This document shows positions 58,865 to 64,000 of a stretch of DNA of 64,000 nt, piece by piece. A program made the position numbers and the translations under genes. How positions within the stretch are numbered: position 1 is the stretch's first letter; each line of letters starts with the position of its first letter. The notes under the pieces were generated by a model, which searched no databases, was not told the DNA's origin, and saw nothing but the letters and a program-made list of their open reading frames with translations. Where the stretch lies: contig JAFTFU010000002.1 in NCBI GenBank assembly GCA_017458285.1, positions 28,171 to 92,170 of the forward strand, given 5' to 3'. The DNA comes from Clostridia bacterium (GTDB lineage Bacteria > Bacillota > Clostridia > TANB77 > CAG-508).

Positions 58865-59578
58865 ATGATTAAATTATTACAAGGTGATTGTATTAAATTG
58901 ATGAAAGAATTGCCCGATAAGTCAATAGATATGGTTTTATGTGATTTACCTTTTGGTGTTACACAAAATAAATGGGATAAGATAATTCCTTTTGAATTGT
59001 TGTGGGGGGTATATAATCGTATCGTAAAAGAAAATGGAGCAGTAGTTTTGAATTGCCAACAGCCTTTTACTTCTAAACTTATTATGAGCAATTTAAAGAA
59101 TTTTAAGTATTGTTGGGTTTGGTATAAAAAACAATGTTCTGGTTTTCTTAACGCAAAGAAACAACCTTTACGCAACTGTGAGGATATTGCCGTATTTTAT
59201 AGAAAACAATGTACATACAATCCGATAATGCGGAAGGGGAAACCACAGTTAAAAAATACAGGTGGATATTCAAGTAATTATAATGACTTTACATATCAAC
59301 CACATATATCTGAAATGTATTATCCTACTACAATGTTAGAAATTCCTTTACAAAGATTTAAGGGTGGTCATCCAACACAGAAACCAGTTGCTCTTTTAGA
59401 ATACCTAATAAAAACATATACTAATGAGGGCGAAACAGTCCTTGATAACTGTATGGGTAGTGGTAGTACAGGTGTTGCTTGCATAAATACTAATAGAAAT
59501 TTCATTGGAATGGAACTTGATGAGGAATATTATAAAATTGCAAAAGAGAGAATAGAAAAACATATAAATAATAAATAA
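58865..59578 (+). CDS. Beta-class DNA methyltransferase
   Basis: The 237-residue enzyme has the catalytic motif IV DLPFG at about 27-31 (a D-P-P-Y variant) before the SAM motif NCMGSGSTG at about 195-203, the order of beta-class N4/N6 methyltransferases. TQKPVALLEYLIKTY precedes the SAM motif as usual. It makes a third DNA methyltransferase gene in this phage. The ATG at 58865 is chosen because GGGTGA lies upstream; an ATG six codons earlier has no site. Confidence 0.88.
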   Translation: MIKLLQGDCIKLMKELPDKSIDMVLCDLPFGVTQNKWDKIIPFELLWGVYNRIVKENGAVVLNCQQPFTSKLIMSNLKNFKYCWVWYKKQCSGFLNAKKQPLRNCEDIAVFYRKQCTYNPIMRKGKPQLKNTGGYSSNYNDFTYQPHISEMYYPTTMLEIPLQRFKGGHPTQKPVALLEYLIKTYTNEGETVLDNCMGSGSTGVACINTNRNFIGMELDEEYYKIAKERIEKHINNK

Positions 59579-59590
59579 ATATATATAATG
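59569..59590 (+). promoter_or_regulatory. Weak AACTAAT/TATAAT-like motif
   Basis: AATAATAAATAAATATATAT then AATG overlaps the stop of the methyltransferase and precedes the HPr-like gene. It retains TATAAT but lacks the C of AACTAA. Confidence 0.3.
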
Positions 59591-59606
59591 AAAGGAAAGA
59601 AGATAA

Positions 59607-59909
59607 ATGAAAGTAGCAATAGAATTAACAACAGTAAAAGATGTAGAGGATTTTACTCTTTTAGTAAAAACAGTTAAAGAAGATGTAAGGCTTATAGGCA
59701 AGGACGAAAACGGTCAGGACTGGGATATGTCGGCAAAGTCATTGTATTGTTCACTTGTAATGGCAGCAAGATTACAGAAAGAAAGAGAGCATAATGCACA
59801 CGAAGTTGACTGGAATACATTGTGGTGTGTTTGTGAAAAGGATATTTACGAACTTATTAAAAACTATGTAAGGATTAGTCCACAGAGTTCACATTCTGAT
59901 AATGAATAA
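59607..59909 (+). CDS. HPr-like protein
   Basis: A 100-residue product with an HPr-like plan: strand VAIELTTVKDVEDFTLLVKTV, strand DVRLIGKD, then WDMSAKSLYCSLVMA in the place of the AKSIMG helix, and a last helix DIYELIKNYV. The active His is absent. It resembles the protein at 36713 in plan but not closely in sequence. A protein-binding role is possible. Confidence 0.5.
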   Translation: MKVAIELTTVKDVEDFTLLVKTVKEDVRLIGKDENGQDWDMSAKSLYCSLVMAARLQKEREHNAHEVDWNTLWCVCEKDIYELIKNYVRISPQSSHSDNE

Positions 59910-59953
59910 TATATAACAAAATAATAAAGATACAAACAAACATAGTTAAAAAC

Positions 59954-59998
59954 AAAATGAGTTACACTTTTTATGAGCAAAAAGTATAACTCATTTTT
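59954..59998. terminator. Intrinsic terminator before the polymerase gene
   Basis: AAAATGAGTTA pairs with TAACTCATTTT and the stem continues into ACTTTTT/AAAAAGT. A run of five T residues follows on the plus strand and A residues precede it, so it can work in both directions. It separates the preceding operon from the DNA polymerase gene. Confidence 0.8.
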
Positions 59999-60065
59999 AA
60001 GAATGGTTAATAAATGATAAATTTGAAAATTGAGTTATATTTTATAATTAAGACAGGTGAAACAA

Positions 60066-63000
60066 ATGGCTAAGATTCATATACACACAAAGTATAGTTT
60101 GCTTGATGCAATAATTGAACCAGAAGAACTTGTAAAAACAGTCAAACAACAAGATGGCGATAAAGCAGCATTATGTGTTACAGAACACGGCAATGTTTAT
60201 TCTAATGTTGAGATATATAAACTTTGTAAAAAATATGGTGTTAAATATCTTTTGGGTTGTGAAATGTATATTTGCGATGATGTAAACAAAAAAGAAAGTT
60301 CTAACAAATATCATCATTTAGTTGTTATAGCGAAAAATGAAACAGGTAGAATAAACTTAAATACTCTTATTTCACTATCTTGTAATTATAAGTATTATGG
60401 TAAGCCCAGAATAGATTTTGATATGTTATGTAAGTATAAAGATGGTTTAATAATATCCTCTGCTTGTATGGCTGGTGAAGTTCAAAGAGCATTACTTGAC
60501 AAGGATTTTGTATCAGTAAAAAATATTATTCTTAAATATAGAAATGTATTCGGTGATGATTATTATTTGGAGTATCAAAGCCATTCAGAATATACACAAC
60601 AACTACTTAATAAATATATCGTTGAAATAGCAAAAAAGTTCAATATTAAATATATTGTTACCACTGATGCACATTATCTCAAAAAGGATGACCAAAAATT
60701 TCATAGTATATTTGTGCAAATAGGTCAAACAAGAGAAGTTGGCGAAACCTATAATGATTGTTATGTGCAAACTAATGATGAAATATTATCTATTTGTAAA
60801 AGCACTTCTGAAGAAGATAACTTGATTGCATTAAAAAACACTGATGAAATAGCTGAAAAATGCAATGTCGAATTACCATTATCTGCACCTATTATGCCAC
60901 ATAGCTCGTCATTGTCAAAGCCTTTTAAAACAGAAATTGATTACTTAAAGCATCTATGTATTAAAGGATGGCATAAAAAAAGAATAAACAAAAAACACAA
61001 TAAGGAAGAATATAAAAAAAGATTAGCATACGAAATAAACGCTATTGAAAAAATGGGATTTGAAGGTTATTTCCTTTATGTTGACAGTTATGCTAACTCT
61101 GTAACAAGAAGAGGAATAGCAAGAGGTTCAGCAGGAGGTTCACTTGTATGTTATTTGACTAATATAACAGATATAGACCCTATTGAGTACGGTTTGTATT
61201 TTGAAAGATTTATTGATGTTGGTGCTTTAACTTTGTTAGAACAAGGCAAGATAACAAAAAAAGAATTAAAAATACCTGATGTGGATTTGGATTTTGGCAA
61301 GCAAGATAGAGAAAAAGTTTATCAATATGTAATAAGTCAATATGGTGAAGATAAAGTAGTATGTTTAGGGCAATTTCAATATATGAAAGCAAAAGCAGCA
61401 ATTAAAGATATTGGAAGAGTATTAAACATACCATTTGAAATTACAAATCAAATGACATCACAATTTGGAAATGAAACAATACAAGAAGTTTTGGATTTAG
61501 GCTTATTGGACAGATATAGAAATGAATATCCTGATTTATTTATTTATGCCGAAAAATTAGCTGGATTGCCAAAATCATTCGGTTCACATCCTTGCGGAAG
61601 AGTAGCCTCTGTAAAAGAAATTATATATTATAATGCAACTGATATAGACAAAACAGGTAAAGTTGTTTTACAAGGCGATATGCACACAGCAGATGATTTA
61701 GGACTTATTAAAGCTGACTTTTTAGGACTAAGAACAGTTGATGTAATTTATGATACGCTTGAAATGATAGGTAAAGATTATGAGTATATAGCACCACATA
61801 ATATTAACCTTAAAGATAAAAAAGTTTTTGAAAATTTCCGAAATGGTTATACTTCACAGATATTTCAGTTTGAATCTACTGGTATGCAAGATACATTAAA
61901 GAAAATGGAATGTAGCTGTATTGATGATTTAATTGTTGCTAATGCGTTGTATAGACCCGGTTCACTTAAATATATTGATAATTATGCTAATCGTAAAAAA
62001 GGTATTGAAGAATTTATTTATCTACATCCTGATTTAGAAAAAATATTAAAAGATACTTATGGAATTATTGTATTTCAAGAACAGTTAATCGAAATTGGTA
62101 GATTAGCAAATTTATCTAATCCTGATGAATTAAGAAAAGCAACGGCAAAAAAGAAAGCTGAATTGTTAAATAAGATTAAACCAGAGTTGTTTGATGGATT
62201 GTCAAAAAGAGGTTGGACTGTTAATCAGCTTGATAGCCTGTGGGAATCAATGCTTGATTTTGCTAAGTACAGCTTCAATAAATCTCACGCAGCAGCTTAT
62301 TCTTTAATAGCTTATATATGTATGTATTTAAAAACATATCATCCAAAAGAATTTCTTTGTGCTTGTATAAATTCTGTTAGTGATAAACCCGAAAAAATAA
62401 ATAATGCTATTGTTGAAATCAACAGGCTAAATATACAGATTAGTGTAGGCAAGTATAACGATTGTTCAGGCAAATGTAAGTTGCATAATAACGGCATTAT
62501 GATTGGTACAGGTATTATAAAAGAATGTAATGAATCCATAGCAAATGAATTAATGTCTATTGGAAATCCATCTAATTTTAATGAATGTATTGAAAAAATT
62601 AATCATACGTCAATTACAAATAAACAATTTAAAATTTTGATTGGATTAGGTTATTTCTCAGAGTTTGGAAATAATCAATATTTATTGAATTTATTGGATT
62701 TATATAATGGCATCAAAATTAAAAGTAAAACAATTTTGCCATCAATAAAGAATTGTAAAGTAATCAGTAAAGATAAGATAGAGCAATACGCTGATTTTGG
62801 TTTAACAGAATATATTATCAAAAAATATTCAGGAAAAGAAACTGCTAAACAATATTCTGCAATAGACAATGAAGGATTGTTAAGTGAATTAACTTCTACT
62901 CTTGAAAATAAACCTATGTCCATCCAAGATAGTGTAAAATTTGAAAAAGAATATTTACAATATATTACATATATTAACGCAGATATGGCAGATTATTATT

Positions 63001-63257
63001 ACATTGTTATTGATTTTAAAACATACAAAGATGATACAAGACCATATTTGATATTAAGACAGTTACAAACAGGCAAAGAAATAAAAACAAGAATAAAACA
63101 ATCTAAAATATATAAGTCTGCACCATTTGGTGAATTTTCAATTTTAAAAATTGAGGGATTTACAGAAGATTTTAAGTGTAAATATGTTAATGATGAATAT
63201 ATTAAAACCGATGAGCGTGAATTGATACTTGAAGAATATGAAGTTATCAAACAATAA
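60066..63257 (+). CDS. dnaE: DNA polymerase III alpha subunit (DnaE type)
   Basis: The 1063-residue protein starts with a PHP domain (MAKIHIHTKYSLLDA; TTDAHYL at about 200). The C-family polymerase palm follows: RGSAGGSLVCYLTNITDIDP with the glycine loop at about 350, and IPDVDLDFG at about 402-410 with the catalytic Asp pair. The fingers (RKATAKKKAEL and NKSHAAAYSLIAY) and a shortened C-terminal region complete it. It lacks the 3'-5' exonuclease insert of PolC. It is the phage replicase, together with the helicase and primase. ATG 60066 follows AGGTG. Confidence 0.93.
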   Translation: MAKIHIHTKYSLLDAIIEPEELVKTVKQQDGDKAALCVTEHGNVYSNVEIYKLCKKYGVKYLLGCEMYICDDVNKKESSNKYHHLVVIAKNETGRINLNTLISLSCNYKYYGKPRIDFDMLCKYKDGLIISSACMAGEVQRALLDKDFVSVKNIILKYRNVFGDDYYLEYQSHSEYTQQLLNKYIVEIAKKFNIKYIVTTDAHYLKKDDQKFHSIFVQIGQTREVGETYNDCYVQTNDEILSICKSTSEEDNLIALKNTDEIAEKCNVELPLSAPIMPHSSSLSKPFKTEIDYLKHLCIKGWHKKRINKKHNKEEYKKRLAYEINAIEKMGFEGYFLYVDSYANSVTRRGIARGSAGGSLVCYLTNITDIDPIEYGLYFERFIDVGALTLLEQGKITKKELKIPDVDLDFGKQDREKVYQYVISQYGEDKVVCLGQFQYMKAKAAIKDIGRVLNIPFEITNQMTSQFGNETIQEVLDLGLLDRYRNEYPDLFIYAEKLAGLPKSFGSHPCGRVASVKEIIYYNATDIDKTGKVVLQGDMHTADDLGLIKADFLGLRTVDVIYDTLEMIGKDYEYIAPHNINLKDKKVFENFRNGYTSQIFQFESTGMQDTLKKMECSCIDDLIVANALYRPGSLKYIDNYANRKKGIEEFIYLHPDLEKILKDTYGIIVFQEQLIEIGRLANLSNPDELRKATAKKKAELLNKIKPELFDGLSKRGWTVNQLDSLWESMLDFAKYSFNKSHAAAYSLIAYICMYLKTYHPKEFLCACINSVSDKPEKINNAIVEINRLNIQISVGKYNDCSGKCKLHNNGIMIGTGIIKECNESIANELMSIGNPSNFNECIEKINHTSITNKQFKILIGLGYFSEFGNNQYLLNLLDLYNGIKIKSKTILPSIKNCKVISKDKIEQYADFGLTEYIIKKYSGKETAKQYSAIDNEGLLSELTSTLENKPMSIQDSVKFEKEYLQYITYINADMADYYYIVIDFKTYKDDTRPYLILRQLQTGKEIKTRIKQSKIYKSAPFGEFSILKIEGFTEDFKCKYVNDEYIKTDERELILEEYEVIKQ

Positions 63258-63290
63258 AATAAGTAGGTTGTACAATCAAGGAGTTTTGTT

Positions 63291-64000
63291 ATGGATAAAA
63301 AAGAAAAAGAATATAAATTTATAGGCAAGGTCGTAAGATGTATATACGATACAGAAAATTTTAGAATTTACGCTTTTGATGTTGACAAAAAGAAATATCC
63401 AGATATTAAGCACGGCAAATACAAAAACGTGTCTATTATGGGAGAGTTACCTATATTGTCATTAAATGCAGAATACACAATTACAGCTATACCTAAAGAA
63501 TCACAATATGGAACAAGTTATAAAGTTATTAATATTAAAAGAGAAAAACCTACAACAACTAATGAAGTTTATATTTTTCTTTCTGAATTTCTAACTGAAA
63601 ATCAAACCTCTGTACTAATGAAACATTATCCTGATATTATTGATAGAGTAAGAGAAAACAGATTAGATGATATTGATTTGAATAAATTAAAAGGTATTAA
63701 AGAATATACCTTTAATGTTATTAAAAACAAGATTGTAGAAAACTTTTGTTTGTTAGATTTAGTAGTTGAATTTAATGGGTATTTGAGTCTGTCTATCATT
63801 CGTAAAATATACAATAAATATTCATCAATAGAAATGCTTAAACAAAAGTTAAAAGCTGACCCTTACAAATGCCTATGTGGTTTAGCTGGCGTTGGTTTTA
63901 AAACTGCTGATAGTGTTTTACTTGATATTGAAAAAGCATCAAAAGAGAATATAGAAAATGGGAAAGAGCCTATTGTAGAATTTGATTGTGATTTAAAAAC
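63291..64000 (+). CDS. RecD2-like helicase (partial, C-terminus outside window)
   Basis: The first 236 residues match the N-terminal part of RecD2 helicases: an OB-like start (FIGKVVRCIYDTENFRIYAFD), a strand segment SQYGTSYKVINIKR, and helical repeats with KGIKEYTFNVIKN and DPYKCLCGLAGVGFKTADSVL, the helix-hairpin-helix segment before the motor. The ATPase motifs would lie beyond the right edge. CAAGGAG precedes the ATG. In phages it aids replication or recombination with the preceding polymerase. Confidence 0.78.
   Translation, partial: MDKKEKEYKFIGKVVRCIYDTENFRIYAFDVDKKKYPDIKHGKYKNVSIMGELPILSLNAEYTITAIPKESQYGTSYKVINIKREKPTTTNEVYIFLSEFLTENQTSVLMKHYPDIIDRVRENRLDDIDLNKLKGIKEYTFNVIKNKIVENFCLLDLVVEFNGYLSLSIIRKIYNKYSSIEMLKQKLKADPYKCLCGLAGVGFKTADSVLLDIEKASKENIENGKEPIVEFDCDLK

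Overview
The window is a 64 kb piece of a large, low-GC, temperate tailed-phage (or prophage) genome. Its host is most likely a Gram-positive, low-GC bacterium (Bacillota, probably an intestinal Clostridia). Reasons: AGGAGG/AGGTG ribosome-binding sites before almost every gene, vegetative promoters of TTGACA-17-TATAAT type, an ImmR/ImmA-like regulator pair, and many families shared with phages of Clostridia and Bacillus. TAA, TGA and TAG all end genes, so the standard bacterial code applies. Both ends of the window cut genes, so neither is a genome end.

Layout. (1) About 1-16.2 kb, minus strand, is the virion and late-control module. Read in transcription order it contains: a winged-helix replication-initiator-like protein, a small protein, a ParB-like protein, a large RNA polymerase of the YonO type, an HU-like protein, tRNA-Met, a metallophosphoesterase, an AT-hook/zinc protein where a small terminase would sit, large terminase, portal, protease with an internal scaffold start, a likely decoration protein, major capsid protein and two further virion genes. 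As I recall, this order resembles the yon late region of Bacillus phage SPbeta. (2) 16.2-18.5 kb is a 2.3 kb non-coding divergent control region: very AT-rich, then two strong plus-strand promoters and a highly structured leader. (3) 18.5-26.5 kb holds small early genes separated by long perfect hairpins, plus a leucine-rich-repeat protein and a second initiator-like protein. (4) 26.6-31.5 kb is the lysogeny area: tyrosine recombinase, DUF262 protein, an integrase-like protein resembling the SPbeta repressor MrpR, and a divergent ImmA/ImmR pair with operator-like repeats. (5) 32.3-36.7 kb has four tRNA genes, a macro-domain protein, a sigma factor and a C5 DNA methyltransferase split by an intein and broken by a stop and a frameshift. 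(6) 36.7-45.4 kb is accessory: a secreted SH3 protein, a cysteine desulfurase, an HD-domain protein, repeat proteins and an RNA ligase. (7) 45.5-64 kb is nucleotide metabolism and replication: deoxyribosyltransferase-like protein, SSB-like protein, Sak4-like ATPase, DnaB-type helicase, primase, RecB/Cas4-type nuclease, two further DNA methyltransferases, a DnaE-type polymerase and a RecD2-like helicase, with an MFS transporter and an HNH endonuclease among them.

How it works together (inference). Host RNA polymerase would start at the TTGACA promoters to make early and replication transcripts. The phage sigma factor and YonO-like polymerase would serve later genes. An intergenic motif of the form AACTAAT...TATAAT, found about nine times on both strands ahead of genes, is a candidate recognition site for one of them. 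Lysogeny would be set by the MrpR-like protein and/or the ImmR/ImmA pair. The most unusual contents are the single-chain RNA polymerase with the recurring motif, the structured non-coding RNAs, the intein inside a decayed methyltransferase, and the phage-borne cysteine desulfurase and MFS transporter.
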